From Aneurinibacillus sp. REN35 (lineage in GTDB: Bacteria; Bacillota; Bacilli; Aneurinibacillales; Aneurinibacillaceae), in contig NZ_JBFTXJ020000003.1 of the NCBI RefSeq assembly GCF_041379945.2, positions 186,001-250,000 of the forward strand: a stretch of DNA of 64,000 nt, read 5' to 3'. The notes under the pieces are model-generated. The model was not told the DNA's origin and searched no databases. It saw only the letters and a list, made by a program, of their open reading frames with translations. Shown piece after piece: positions 54,130-62,709 of this stretch. Positions within the stretch are counted from its first letter, which is position 1; each line of letters starts with the position of its first letter. The position numbers and the translations under genes were made by a program.

Positions 54130-54480
54130 GTGAGTTTACGAGTTGATATGGAAACAGTGCATGATGTATTGATTGTGCGGCTGGAAGGAGAGCTTGACCA
54201 CCATACAGCAGACATGCTGCGTAAGGAAATGGAACAGCGGCTTGCAGAAGGTCGGATTCAGCATATTCTGCTGAGCATGGCCGACCTGCATTTTATGGAC
54301 AGCTCAGGTCTTGGTGTAATTCTTGGGCGCTATAAGCAGATTGCAGCACGCGGCGGAGATATGGTGGTCTGCTCCATTAATCCGGTTATCTATCGTTTGT
54401 TTGAGCTATCCGGCCTGTTCAAGATTCTAAAAATCAAGGAGTCCGAACAGGAAGCGCTCCTTGTCCTGGGGGTGGCGTAG
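54130..54480 (+). CDS. spoIIAA: Anti-sigma F factor antagonist SpoIIAA
   Basis: 116 residues from GTG 54130 (GAAGGAG upstream). STAS fold with the phosphorylation site FMDSSGLGVILGRY, where Ser58 is the residue phosphorylated by SpoIIAB in Bacillus. Unphosphorylated SpoIIAA frees sigma-F. Its stop abuts the spoIIAB start. Confidence 0.95.
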   Translation: MSLRVDMETVHDVLIVRLEGELDHHTADMLRKEMEQRLAEGRIQHILLSMADLHFMDSSGLGVILGRYKQIAARGGDMVVCSINPVIYRLFELSGLFKILKIKESEQEALLVLGVA

Positions 54481-54936
54481 ATGAAAGCGAAGACGGACAA
54501 CAATTTCATGCGTCTTGAATTCGCTGCTCGCAGCGAAAATGAAGGATTTGCCCGCATTGCGGTTGCCTCCTTTCTCTCGCGGCTTGATATGACACTTGAG
54601 GAAGTAGAAGAGATCAAAACAGTCGTATCAGAAGCCGTCACGAATGCAATCATTCACGGCTATGAAGGGGATGAGACGGGAACGGTGACCATTGTGACCG
54701 CATACACGGCAGCCTGCATTGAGATTGTCGTAGAAGATCATGGAATCGGAATCGCTGATCTTGAAGAAGCGAGGCAGCCGCTTTTTACGACGAAGCCGGA
54801 ACTTGAGCGTTCGGGCATGGGGTTTACGATTATGGAGAACTTCATGGATACGATGGATGTAGAAACGGAGATCGGTCAAGGAACAAGAATCAGATTAGTG
54901 AAGAAGCTGGCCAAGAATGAAGCGCTATGTAATTAG
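54481..54936 (+). CDS. spoIIAB: Anti-sigma F factor and kinase SpoIIAB
   Basis: 151 residues. GHKL ATPase motifs: N box [15 protein letters not shown]1 [19 protein letters not shown], and [15 protein letters not shown] with G2. It holds sigma-F inactive with ATP, or phosphorylates SpoIIAA. Start ATG directly follows the spoIIAA stop; the upstream end of spoIIAA carries a GGGGGTGG ribosome site. Confidence 0.95.
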   Translation: MKAKTDNNFMRLEFAARSENEGFARIAVASFLSRLDMTLEEVEEIKTVVSEAVTNAIIHGYEGDETGTVTIVTAYTAACIEIVVEDHGIGIADLEEARQPLFTTKPELERSGMGFTIMENFMDTMDVETEIGQGTRIRLVKKLAKNEALCN

Positions 54937-54947
54937 GAGACATGCCG

Positions 54948-55703
54948 ATGGAGACCAATGTAAGGAATGCCAATCATGTATATCTATCCGATAAAGAAGT
55001 AAAACAGTTACTTGCCCAAAGTCAGGCGGGAGATACGACAGCACGAGATACATTGGTAAACAGCAACATTCGTCTGGTATGGTCGGTTGTACAGCGTTTC
55101 TTAAACCGGGGGTATGAGGCGGACGATTTATTTCAAATCGGCTGCATCGGGTTACTAAAAGCGATCGATAAGTTTGACTTGAGTTTTGATGTTAAATTCT
55201 CCACGTATGCGGTGCCGATGATTATTGGTGAGATTCAGCGCTTCCTTAGAGACGATGGAACGGTAAAGGTCAGTCGTTCGCTTAAGGAGATCGCCCACAA
55301 AGTGCGCCGCATTAAAGACGAGTTGTCAAAAGAATTAGGTCGCCTGCCTACCGTAAAGGAAGTGGCCGAAGCGCTTGGAATTACACCGGAGGAAGTCATC
55401 TATGCACAGGAAGCAAATCGAGCCCCATCGTCCATTCATGAGACCGTTTTTGAAAACGATGGCGATCCCATCACGCTTATGGACCAGATTGCTGATAAGG
55501 ATGAGGAAAAGTGGTTTGATAAAATCGCGCTCAAGGAGGCAATTGGCAAGCTATCGGAGCGCGAGCAGCTCATTGTGTATCTGCGGTATTACAAAGACCA
55601 GACCCAATCTGAGGTGGCAGAGCGCTTAGGCATTTCGCAGGTTCAGGTATCACGTCTTGAAAAGAAAATCTTAAAGCTAATGAAAGAGCAGATCGAGAGA
55701 TAA
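54948..55703 (+). CDS. sigF: RNA polymerase sigma factor SigF
   Basis: 251 residues from ATG 54948; AGGAG (54935-54939) is eight bases away. ATG 54942 in the same frame is too close. Sigma region 2 has NIRLVWSVVQRFLNRGYEAD and DLFQIGCIGLLKAIDKFD; region 3 has LGRLPTVKEVAEALGI; region 4 has SEREQLIVYLRYYKDQTQSE and LGISQVQVSRLEKKIL. It directs the first forespore-specific programme, including dacF. Confidence 0.95.
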   Translation: METNVRNANHVYLSDKEVKQLLAQSQAGDTTARDTLVNSNIRLVWSVVQRFLNRGYEADDLFQIGCIGLLKAIDKFDLSFDVKFSTYAVPMIIGEIQRFLRDDGTVKVSRSLKEIAHKVRRIKDELSKELGRLPTVKEVAEALGITPEEVIYAQEANRAPSSIHETVFENDGDPITLMDQIADKDEEKWFDKIALKEAIGKLSEREQLIVYLRYYKDQTQSEVAERLGISQVQVSRLEKKILKLMKEQIER

Positions 55704-55722
55704 ATCTCGGTCTGCTTTTTTG
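55688..55722 (+). terminator. Terminator of the spoIIA operon
   Basis: AGCAGATCGAGA and TCTCGGTCTGCT pair with TTTTTT following; the 5' arm lies within the last sigF codons. Confidence 0.85.
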
Positions 55723-55738
55723 CTTTGCATGCGCTTTT

Positions 55739-55768
55739 GTATACCCTCCTTTTCGTGAACAAATACTA
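55739..55768 (+). promoter_or_regulatory. Sigma-G-type promoter of the spoVA operon
   Basis: GTATA (55739-55743), an 18-base spacer and AATACTA (55762-55768) resemble the sigma-G boxes GHATR and CATnCTA with one mismatch. It would give a very short leader before the AAGGAGGG site at 55776. Confidence 0.5.
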
Positions 55769-55790
55769 TGTTAGTAAGGAGGGATGGTGT

Positions 55791-56405
55791 ATGGCTGACC
55801 CAACCCACGTGTATGTAAAGCTAAAAGGAAAGGTAGAACTGCCTCCAGGCGAGACGATACGCATCCGCCACGTGGCCGAGCTGGTCACGAATGCTTCTTC
55901 TGAAACAGCCATTCGGGATACGGTGCTGCATGTCCTTCGTCCAGAAGACGGGAACCGCTATGTAGTCAGCACCATTCAGGTTATCGCGGCGCTACAGCGC
56001 ACCCGTCCTGAGCTCTGCATCCATAATATTGGAGCTGAGCAGATGATTGTTGAAGTCATTATGCGAAGAAAAAGGATTAATTTGCTGTTGGTGGCGTTTG
56101 TATGGATCGTTCTGTTCATCGGCTCCGGACTTGCCATTATGAACTTCCATACGGATGTAAGTATGCCTGAAGTGCATCAGCGCATATACGAGCTGGTAAC
56201 AGGGAGAAAGAACATGCATCCGTATATTATTCAGATTCCATATTCGTTCGGTGTTGGTGCGGGCATGATTTTGTTTTTTAACCATTTGTTCCGCAAGCGG
56301 TTTAATGAAGAACCAAGCCCGCTTGAGCTTGAGATGTTTTTGTATCAGAAAAATGTCGATGAATATGTGCTTGCAAATGAAGAAACAGGAGACCGAAAGA
56401 AATGA
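55791..56405 (+). CDS. spoVAA: Stage V sporulation protein AA
   Basis: 205 residues from ATG 55791 (AAGGAGGG upstream). A soluble N-terminal domain starting ADPTHVYVKLKGKVELPPGE and ending in VIMRRKRIN, then two transmembrane helices (about 95-117 and 145-168). SpoVA proteins form the inner-membrane channel for dipicolinic acid uptake in the forespore and release at germination. First gene of six, with overlapping or short gaps. Confidence 0.9.
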   Translation: MADPTHVYVKLKGKVELPPGETIRIRHVAELVTNASSETAIRDTVLHVLRPEDGNRYVVSTIQVIAALQRTRPELCIHNIGAEQMIVEVIMRRKRINLLLVAFVWIVLFIGSGLAIMNFHTDVSMPEVHQRIYELVTGRKNMHPYIIQIPYSFGVGAGMILFFNHLFRKRFNEEPSPLELEMFLYQKNVDEYVLANEETGDRKK

Positions 56406-56818
56406 TGGCGAATCTGTTTCTTGCCATTGTTGGATTAAGCGGCGGAATTATTGTTGGCGGGGGAATCGTTGCGCTTATTACTGTGCTTGATCTGATCCCT
56501 AGATTTGTACAAATTACAAAGACCAACACGCACTTGGTTCATTTTCAATGGGCGGTGATTCTTGGTGCGCTTGGTTTTACTTTGTTTGATTTTTTTTCGC
56601 CGCCCTGGCATCTCTCTTCTGGCCTGCTTGGGGTGGTCGGTGCATGTATGGGGATCTTCGTCGGATTTCTGGCTGCCGCTCTGACGGAAGTACTCAATGT
56701 AATCCCCATACTCGCTAAGCGGATTCAAGTATACGAATATTTATATGCGTTTATTATGGCATTGGCTTTTGGCAAGGTTGTCGGTTCACTATTTCATTGG
56801 CTGATCTATCTTAAATGA
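56402..56818 (+). CDS. spoVAB: Stage V sporulation protein AB
   Basis: 138 residues, start overlapping the spoVAA stop (ATGA). About four transmembrane helices, with VGLSGGIIVGGGIVALITVL, VLDLIPRFVQITKT and GCMGIFVGFLAAALTEVLN-like text (actual GACMGIFVGFLAAALTEVLN) and NVIPILAKRI, all typical of SpoVAB. Part of the dipicolinate channel genes. Confidence 0.9.
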   Translation: MMANLFLAIVGLSGGIIVGGGIVALITVLDLIPRFVQITKTNTHLVHFQWAVILGALGFTLFDFFSPPWHLSSGLLGVVGACMGIFVGFLAAALTEVLNVIPILAKRIQVYEYLYAFIMALAFGKVVGSLFHWLIYLK

Positions 56819-56837
56819 TATGCAAGGAGATGTGTAT

Positions 56838-57320
56838 ATGGCTTCTTCAGTAAAAACACGCAACCAAAGTCGGCTGACGAAAGCACAGAAGGAATACAAC
56901 GAACGGGCGGCCAGGTATAAGCCCAAACCGCCGTATCTAAAAAATATGGTGAAGGCTTTTTTAGTGGGCGGAGCCATTTGTGCTTTCGGACAGATTATGA
57001 CTAACTTTTATATTCGTTTTTTTGGTTTTACCAAAGAAACGGCGGGCGATCCGACTGTTGCTACATTGATTTTTCTTGCTGTGCTATTTACCGGCCTTGG
57101 AATATACGATCGGCTCGGTCAGTTTGCAGGAGCGGGCTCCGCGGTTCCGGTAACAGGCTTTGCGAATTCGATGTCATCAGCGGCAATTGAACATCGAGCG
57201 GAGGGTCTTGTGCTCGGCGTCGGAGGGAATATGTTTAAACTGGCCGGGGGTGTCATCGTATACGGTGTAGTGGCAGCGCTTGTCGTCTCGGTCATCAAAT
57301 GGCTGATTATCAAAATATAA
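56838..57320 (+). CDS. spoVAC: Stage V sporulation protein AC
   Basis: 160 residues from ATG 56838 (AAGGAGATG upstream). A basic N-terminal region is followed by [40 protein letters not shown] and TGFANSMSSAAIEHRAEGLV, the conserved core shared with SpoVAEB. SpoVAC is the mechanosensitive channel component in Bacillus. Confidence 0.95.
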   Translation: MASSVKTRNQSRLTKAQKEYNERAARYKPKPPYLKNMVKAFLVGGAICAFGQIMTNFYIRFFGFTKETAGDPTVATLIFLAVLFTGLGIYDRLGQFAGAGSAVPVTGFANSMSSAAIEHRAEGLVLGVGGNMFKLAGGVIVYGVVAALVVSVIKWLIIKI

Positions 57321-57333
57321 AGGAGGAAGCGGA

Positions 57334-58353
57334 ATGAGAGGACAGCGTCAATGCGGACGCCAGACGTGGCGTTTTGAAAATAATATTCGCATTCAGGGCA
57401 GCGCCGTCGCTGTGGGTCCGCTTGAAGGCGATGGGCCGCTTGCAGCCGAGTTTGACCATATTCATTCGGATATGTATGCAGGGCAGACCTCCTGGGAAAA
57501 AGCGGAGCGGTATATGATGTGTCAGGCGGTTGAGACAGCGATTAAGAAAAGTAACCTATTGGAATCCGAAATCGATATTGTTTTAGCAGGGGATCTGCTG
57601 AATCAAACGATTTCATCTAATTTTACCGCAAGTCAGCTCAATATTCCGCTGCTTGGAATGTTCGGTGCCTGTTCCACTTCAATGGAGACGCTCTCTGTTG
57701 GTTCGGCGCTTGTGGATGCAGGATATGCCTCCTATGTGGTAGCCGCGTGCAGCAGCCACAACTGTACGGCAGAGAAGCAGTTCCGCTATCCAACAGAGTA
57801 TGGGGGACAGAAGCCGGATTACGCTCAATGGACTGTAACGGGCGCCGGTGCTGCCGTTGTAGGAAGCGGAGGCATGGGGCCGCGCATTACACACGCGACA
57901 ATTGGCAAGGTGGTGGATATGGGTGTAAAAGACCCGTTTGATATGGGGAGTGCAATGGCACCGGCAGCAGTAGATACGCTGTCCACCCACTTCCGTGACA
58001 CCGATCGGTTGCCAACGGATTATGATCTAATTGTAACAGGTGACTTAGGGAAAATCGGGTATGCGATTTTAAAGGATGAAATGAAGGATCTCTCATTTGA
58101 TATGACGCCGGTATATAACGATTGTGGCCTGATGATATACAGTCCTGATCAACAGGTATTCTCAGGCGGCAGCGGATGCGCCTCTAGTGCAGTCGTTACG
58201 TACAGTCATATTATGAACCGTCTTAATGAAGGAAGCATCAGCCGCGCACTTATTTGTGCGACAGGAGCATTGTTCAGCCCCGTCAGCTATCAGCAGGGTG
58301 AGAGCATTCCGTGTATTGCGCATGCGGTTGTGCTTGAAGCGGGGGGAGTGTAG
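57334..58353 (+). CDS. spoVAD: Stage V sporulation protein AD
   Basis: 339 residues. Thiolase/KAS-III-like fold: [31 protein letters not shown] and [20 protein letters not shown] with the family cysteine. In Bacillus this protein binds dipicolinic acid on the inner membrane of the spore. AAGGAGGAAG precedes the ATG. Confidence 0.95.
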   Translation: MRGQRQCGRQTWRFENNIRIQGSAVAVGPLEGDGPLAAEFDHIHSDMYAGQTSWEKAERYMMCQAVETAIKKSNLLESEIDIVLAGDLLNQTISSNFTASQLNIPLLGMFGACSTSMETLSVGSALVDAGYASYVVAACSSHNCTAEKQFRYPTEYGGQKPDYAQWTVTGAGAAVVGSGGMGPRITHATIGKVVDMGVKDPFDMGSAMAPAAVDTLSTHFRDTDRLPTDYDLIVTGDLGKIGYAILKDEMKDLSFDMTPVYNDCGLMIYSPDQQVFSGGSGCASSAVVTYSHIMNRLNEGSISRALICATGALFSPVSYQQGESIPCIAHAVVLEAGGV

Positions 58354-58355
58354 AG

Positions 58356-58709
58356 ATGGGGCAGATTGGAATCGCTTTTCTTGTCGGTGGTGCCATATGT
58401 GTAATTGGACAGATTCTGCTTGATTTTGTGAAGTTAACACCTGCCCATGTTATGAGTATTCTGGTGGCTTCCGGTGCAGTACTAGACGGCCTGGGATTGT
58501 ATGATCCTTTGATCGACTTTGCCGGTGCCGGTGCAACTGTGCCTATTACAAGCTTTGGGCATGCGCTGTATCATGGCGCTTGGCAGGAGGCCGAGCAGAG
58601 CGGACTTATCGGTCTTATGACAGGTATTTTTGAAGTGCCAAGCGCAGGTATATCTGCTGCGATTGTATTCAGCTTTTTTGCCTCACTTATTTTCAAGCCC
58701 AAAGGTTAA
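58356..58709 (+). CDS. spoVAE: Stage V sporulation protein AE (SpoVAEB)
   Basis: 117 residues, homologous to Spo[43 protein letters not shown] and [20 protein letters not shown]. Three or four transmembrane helices. It starts three bases after spoVAD. Confidence 0.95.
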   Translation: MGQIGIAFLVGGAICVIGQILLDFVKLTPAHVMSILVASGAVLDGLGLYDPLIDFAGAGATVPITSFGHALYHGAWQEAEQSGLIGLMTGIFEVPSAGISAAIVFSFFASLIFKPKG

Positions 58710-58712
58710 GCT

Positions 58713-59312
58713 ATGGAAGAAAACGGACGAAAAAAACGCAGCGTGATTCTGATTACGGACGGAGATATTATTGCGCGTGGCACAGTGGAAGAAGTAGCGC
58801 GTCAAGTAGGCGGCCGATGTATCTCCCGTTCATCCGGCAATCCTACTCCGCTAACAGGACAGCAGATCGTTGCACTCATCAAAAAAGCATGCTACGATCC
58901 TGTCCTGGTGATGTTCGATGATAACGGTGATATGCGCATGGGAAAGGGGGAGGAAGCGCTCTATTATGTCGCTAAGCATCCGGATATTGATGTGCTTGGC
59001 GCCATCGCGGTCGCTTCTAAAACAAAGGGGGCGCTCGGTATACGTGTCGATATTTGCATTGATCGATACGGGCGTAAGGTGAAGCGTCCGGTCAATAAAA
59101 ATGGGTTCGTGGAGACCGGGAATGAAGCATATATTATAGGAGATACAGTGGATGTGCTCAATATGTTGCATATTCCGGTGATTGTAGGTATTGGTGATAT
59201 CGGAAAGATGAAGGGAAAGGATGAGAGGTGCATAGGCTGTCCGGTTACCCTGGCTGCCGTGCGCTTCATTCTAAAGAAAAGCGGGTATCTCTACAAAAAT
59301 TCGGGAAATTGA
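58713..59312 (+). CDS. spoVAEA: Stage V sporulation protein SpoVAEA
   Basis: 199 residues, soluble, starting SVILITDGDIIARGTVEEVA and with SRSSGNPTPLTGQQIVALIK and GEEALYYVAKHPDIDVLGAI, conserved in SpoVAEA. It starts three bases after spoVAE. In Bacillus spoVAF would come next; here the next gene is lysA. Confidence 0.9.
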   Translation: MEENGRKKRSVILITDGDIIARGTVEEVARQVGGRCISRSSGNPTPLTGQQIVALIKKACYDPVLVMFDDNGDMRMGKGEEALYYVAKHPDIDVLGAIAVASKTKGALGIRVDICIDRYGRKVKRPVNKNGFVETGNEAYIIGDTVDVLNMLHIPVIVGIGDIGKMKGKDERCIGCPVTLAAVRFILKKSGYLYKNSGN

Positions 59313-59463
59313 AAAAGATATACAAGTATGGTTGTCATGTTTTCAGTAGATATGGTACTGTATAAGATATTTATACTGTCGTGCTTTAGATACGGGCATC
59401 CTTTTGCGGTGAATCCATGAGATAAGTATGCTGTAGATAGGGTATGTATGAGGAGGAAGCGGA

Positions 59464-60789
59464 GTGTTTTTACATGGAACGAGCAGAGTAAACGGAAGGG
59501 GACACCTCGCCATAGGCGGCTGTGATACGACGGACTTGGTTCGTACGTATGGATCGCCATTGTATGTATATGATGAAGCACTGCTGCGTGAGAAGTGCCG
59601 CGCATACGTGCAGGCCTTTGAAGCGAGCGGTTTTCGCTTTCAGGTCGCTTATGCGAGCAAAGCTTTCATGTGCATGGCGATGTGTCAGATCGTGTTAGAA
59701 GAGAATATGTCACTTGATGTGGTATCAAGCGGTGAGTTGTATACTGCCCTTGAAGCTGGATTCCCGGCCGATCGGATTCATTTCCACGGCAATAATAAGA
59801 CAGAAGAAGAATTGGTCATGGCGCTTGATGCCGGGATCGGCTGTTTTGTGGTCGATAACTTCTTTGAATTGGAACTGCTGCATGATTTGGCCGAGAAAAA
59901 AGGCCAAGTTGTTCCGATCCTACTGCGCTTGACGCCAGGAATTGAGGCGCATACACATGATTATATCTCTACCGGGCAGGATGATTCAAAGTTCGGCTTT
60001 GGGGTGTCGAGTGGTCAAGCGTTGCAAGCAGTGAAGCTGTCGCTTGCAAAACCTTTCTATAAGCTGCTTGGTATTCATTCTCATATTGGCTCGCAGATCT
60101 TTGAGACGACAGGCTTTGTTGGTGCGGTTGAAGTTTTGGGTGCTTTCCTTGAGCAGGTGCGCACCGAGACGAATTATGAAGTGGAAGTGCTTAATCTAGG
60201 CGGTGGATTCGGTATTCGGTATACCGAAGAGGATGATCCGCTCCCGGTAGGCGAGTACATTCGAGTCATTACAGAAGAAGTACGCCGTCAGTTTACGGAT
60301 AAATCATATCCACTGCCGGAGATCTGGATCGAGCCGGGTCGCAGCATCGTAGGGGATGCCGGTACGACACTGTATACGGTTGGTTCGGTAAAAGAAATTC
60401 CAGGCATTCGCAAGTACGTGGCAATTGATGGCGGCATGTCAGATAACATTCGTCCTGCTCTCTATCAGGCGAAATATGAAGCAATGCTTGCTAATCGAGC
60501 TGTGGAAGATCCCACGGAAACGGTATCGATTGCCGGAAAATGCTGTGAGAGTGGCGATATGTTAATTTGGGACTACAAGCTTCCTCAAGCTGTGCCGGGT
60601 GATATTCTTGCTATCTCCTGCACGGGAGCATATGGCTATTCGATGGCTAACAATTATAATCGCATTCGCCGTCCGGCGGTTGTGTTCGTTAAAGACGGAC
60701 GCGCCGAGGTGGCGGTGGAGAGAGAGTCATACGAAGACCTCATTAAAAACGATCGCGTGTTTACTCGCGTACTAAGCCGCACACTATAA
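59464..60789 (+). CDS. lysA: Diaminopimelate decarboxylase
   Basis: 441 residues from GTG 59464 (GAGGAGGAAG upstream), beginning MFLHGTSRVN like Bacillus LysA. PLP lysine in FQVAYASKAFMCMA (Lys66), the GGGFGIRY phosphate site, IEPGRSIVGDAGTTLY, and the active cysteine in AGKCCESGDML. It makes lysine from meso-diaminopimelate. It follows the spoVA genes by 151 bases. I see no lysine riboswitch fold in that gap. Confidence 0.95.
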   Translation: MFLHGTSRVNGRGHLAIGGCDTTDLVRTYGSPLYVYDEALLREKCRAYVQAFEASGFRFQVAYASKAFMCMAMCQIVLEENMSLDVVSSGELYTALEAGFPADRIHFHGNNKTEEELVMALDAGIGCFVVDNFFELELLHDLAEKKGQVVPILLRLTPGIEAHTHDYISTGQDDSKFGFGVSSGQALQAVKLSLAKPFYKLLGIHSHIGSQIFETTGFVGAVEVLGAFLEQVRTETNYEVEVLNLGGGFGIRYTEEDDPLPVGEYIRVITEEVRRQFTDKSYPLPEIWIEPGRSIVGDAGTTLYTVGSVKEIPGIRKYVAIDGGMSDNIRPALYQAKYEAMLANRAVEDPTETVSIAGKCCESGDMLIWDYKLPQAVPGDILAISCTGAYGYSMANNYNRIRRPAVVFVKDGRAEVAVERESYEDLIKNDRVFTRVLSRTL

Positions 60790-60790
60790 G

Positions 60791-60826
60791 AAAAAAGACA
60801 GGGCCTGATAGGGTCCTGTCTTTTTT
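60791..60826. terminator. Terminator after lysA
   Basis: AAAAAAGACAGGGCC-TGATAG-GGTCCTGTCTTTTTT, between convergent lysA and the HIT gene. Confidence 0.9.
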
Positions 60827-60856
60827 ATGTATAGACGATGTGATCATACATCGATA

Positions 60857-61291
60857 TTATGCCTCGATGCCTCCGGCGATGTGGGCAGCGATCTGTTGTA
60901 AATCACTTGGTGTATATTGATCGTTATGTTCTTGGAAGATCGGATGGAAGCCGTCCTCGCTGCCGTAACGAGGCAGAATATGCACATGATAATGGAACAC
61001 GGTCTGTCCAGCGACTTTACCGTTATTATTCAATAGATTAACGCCTTCTGCATTGAATTGTTTCTTGATTGCATTTGCGATTTTTGGTACGCAAGTATAT
61101 ACGTTTGCAGCAACTTCAGGCGTCAGCTCAAAAATATCCTGCTGATGAATTTTGGGAATGACAAGTGTGTGTCCCTTGGTCACTTGACTAATATCAAGGA
61201 ATGCAACAACGTGTTCGTTTTCATATACTTTGGCTGACGGGATCTCTCCCTTAATAATTTTGCAAAAAATACAATTTGGATCATGCGACAT
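60857..61291 (-). CDS. hit: HIT family hydrolase
   Basis: 144 residues. CIFCKIIKGEIPSAKVYEN at the N-terminus has two cysteines typical of zinc-binding HIT proteins. VIPKIHQQDIFELT follows, and the catalytic triad is HYHVHILPRY (His-x-His-x-His). These act on AMP-linked nucleotides. It is a single gene, divergent from the ABC transporter. Confidence 0.95.
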   Translation of the reverse strand: MSHDPNCIFCKIIKGEIPSAKVYENEHVVAFLDISQVTKGHTLVIPKIHQQDIFELTPEVAANVYTCVPKIANAIKKQFNAEGVNLLNNNGKVAGQTVFHYHVHILPRYGSEDGFHPIFQEHNDQYTPSDLQQIAAHIAGGIEA

Positions 61292-61392
61292 CGTATCATC
61301 CTTTCTGTTTTCTTTTTATTCTATCATCAAACATTCTCCGTATAAATCATAAGTATTGCTGCAAGCTTTTCGATGCTTTATCGCATTACATG

Positions 61393-61489
61393 ATGCGTTT
61401 CTGCATTTTAGAAAAACGTTCTAATTACCTACAAAAAATACTTTATTTGTATGTCTTTTTGGTCACTTTTAATGCGTTTTTGCATTTTA
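61393..61489 (+). promoter_or_regulatory. Paired 18-bp elements upstream of the polyamine-type transporter
   Basis: ATGCGTTTCTGCATTTTA (61393-61410) and ATGCGTTTTTGCATTTTA (61472-61489) differ at one base and lie 79 bp apart. Each holds the inverted repeat ATGC-N6-GCAT. They lie about 136 and 57 bp upstream of a sigma-54-like promoter. TTAGAA-n5-TTCTAA (61408-61424), a perfect inverted repeat, abuts the first copy. Confidence 0.55.
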
Positions 61490-61528
61490 ACTTAATTAAT
61501 AGTACAAATGTTATGCAGTTTTGAATTA

Positions 61529-61544
61529 TGGCATGATATTTGCA
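61529..61544 (+). promoter_or_regulatory. Sigma-54-type promoter of the transporter operon
   Basis: TGGCATGATATTTGCA fits TGGCAC-N5-TTGCA with one mismatch and exact GG/GC spacing, 45 bases before the ATPase start. Confidence 0.6.
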
Positions 61545-61588
61545 CTAAAATATAAAAAATTCAGAATAAAAATGCAGGAGGAAGAAGG

Positions 61589-62683
61589 ATGGAAAAAGGG
61601 ATGGACTTATCGATTCAGGGAGCGACCAAATACTATGGTAATTTTAAGGCGGTCGATGCTGTGAATCTCGATGTCAAAAAAGGTGAGTTTCTAACCATTC
61701 TAGGCCCTTCCGGGTCAGGGAAAACCTCCCTTCTTAAACTGATTGCCGGTTTTGAAGAAGTGAGTAGCGGAACCATCTATCTAAATAATCATGATATAAC
61801 CAAAAAGAAGCCGTATGAGCGGGACATTGGTATGGTGTTTCAAAATTATGCCTTATTCCCTCATATGACAGTCGCTGAAAATATTGCCTATCCGCTTACG
61901 CTGCGGAAGGTTCCTAAAAGTGAAATCCGTGAACGCGTCCAGAAAGTATTGGATATGGTTCACTTAGGTGCCTTGGGCAGTCGGTATCCGAAACAGCTTA
62001 GTGGTGGGCAGCAGCAGCGTGTGGCTATAGCCAGAGCGATTGTATTCAATCCGCCGCTTTTGCTGCTTGATGAACCTCTTGGAGCGCTCGATAAAAATTT
62101 GCGGGAGCGCATGCAGCTTGAGATTAAGCATATTCAAGAGAAAATCGGTATTACGACAATTAGTGTGACACATGATCAAGAAGAGGCCCTTACAATGTCG
62201 GATCGGATTTGTGTTATGAATCATGGCCGTGTTGAACAGGTTTCATCACCTAAAGATCTGTACTGCTTGCCGTGTAACCGTTTTGTTGCCGAGTTTATCG
62301 GTGAAATCAACCTGTTAGGAGGTGAGGTGGCAGAGAAGAATAAGGACAAATCTATCATACGTTTGTTTGATGATATGTCGGTCGCATTGCATTCGCATGG
62401 GACAAGCGTAGAGCAGGAGAAGGTATTCATTGCACTTCGACCAGAAAATATACATCTAACACAGGCAGCGAACGAATTTGAAAATACGCTTTCGGTAGAG
62501 GTAGAGGAAAAAATTTACCTGGGTGAGTCCATTAAGCTAAAAGCGAGAACGGCATTCAATCAGGAGATGACGGTGCGAGTGCCAGCGGCAAGAGAGGCGG
62601 AACTTGTAATCGGGCAGGAAGTCTTAGTGGGATGGAGCAGTGCAGATACGATCACAATTCCGTATGAAGCAGATGCTAGCTAA
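61589..62683 (+). CDS. ABC transporter ATPase, polyamine/iron/phosphonate type
   Basis: 364 residues. Walker A GPSGSGKTSLLKLIAG, signature LSGGQQQRVAIARA, Walker B LLLLDEPLGALDKNLRERMQ, H-loop VTHDQEEALTMSD. A C-terminal TOBE-like domain (about 285-360) has FIALRPENIHL. PotA, FbpC and PhnT share this layout. AGGAGGAAG precedes the ATG. First gene of a transporter operon; a putrescine/spermidine-like substrate is inferred from the next gene. Confidence 0.9.
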   Translation: MEKGMDLSIQGATKYYGNFKAVDAVNLDVKKGEFLTILGPSGSGKTSLLKLIAGFEEVSSGTIYLNNHDITKKKPYERDIGMVFQNYALFPHMTVAENIAYPLTLRKVPKSEIRERVQKVLDMVHLGALGSRYPKQLSGGQQQRVAIARAIVFNPPLLLLDEPLGALDKNLRERMQLEIKHIQEKIGITTISVTHDQEEALTMSDRICVMNHGRVEQVSSPKDLYCLPCNRFVAEFIGEINLLGGEVAEKNKDKSIIRLFDDMSVALHSHGTSVEQEKVFIALRPENIHLTQAANEFENTLSVEVEEKIYLGESIKLKARTAFNQEMTVRVPAAREAELVIGQEVLVGWSSADTITIPYEADAS

Positions 62684-62709
62684 AATTCATAGAAAAAGGG
62701 GAAAAAAAG

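Noticed and set aside
59313-59463. Possible lysine riboswitch before lysA.
   Set aside because: The gap is 151 bases, shorter than a lysine riboswitch with its expression platform, and no conserved core was recognised.
61276-61524. 82-codon plus-strand frame in the gap before the polyamine-type transporter.
   Set aside because: It starts inside the divergent HIT gene, has no ribosome site and crosses the repeat and promoter elements.
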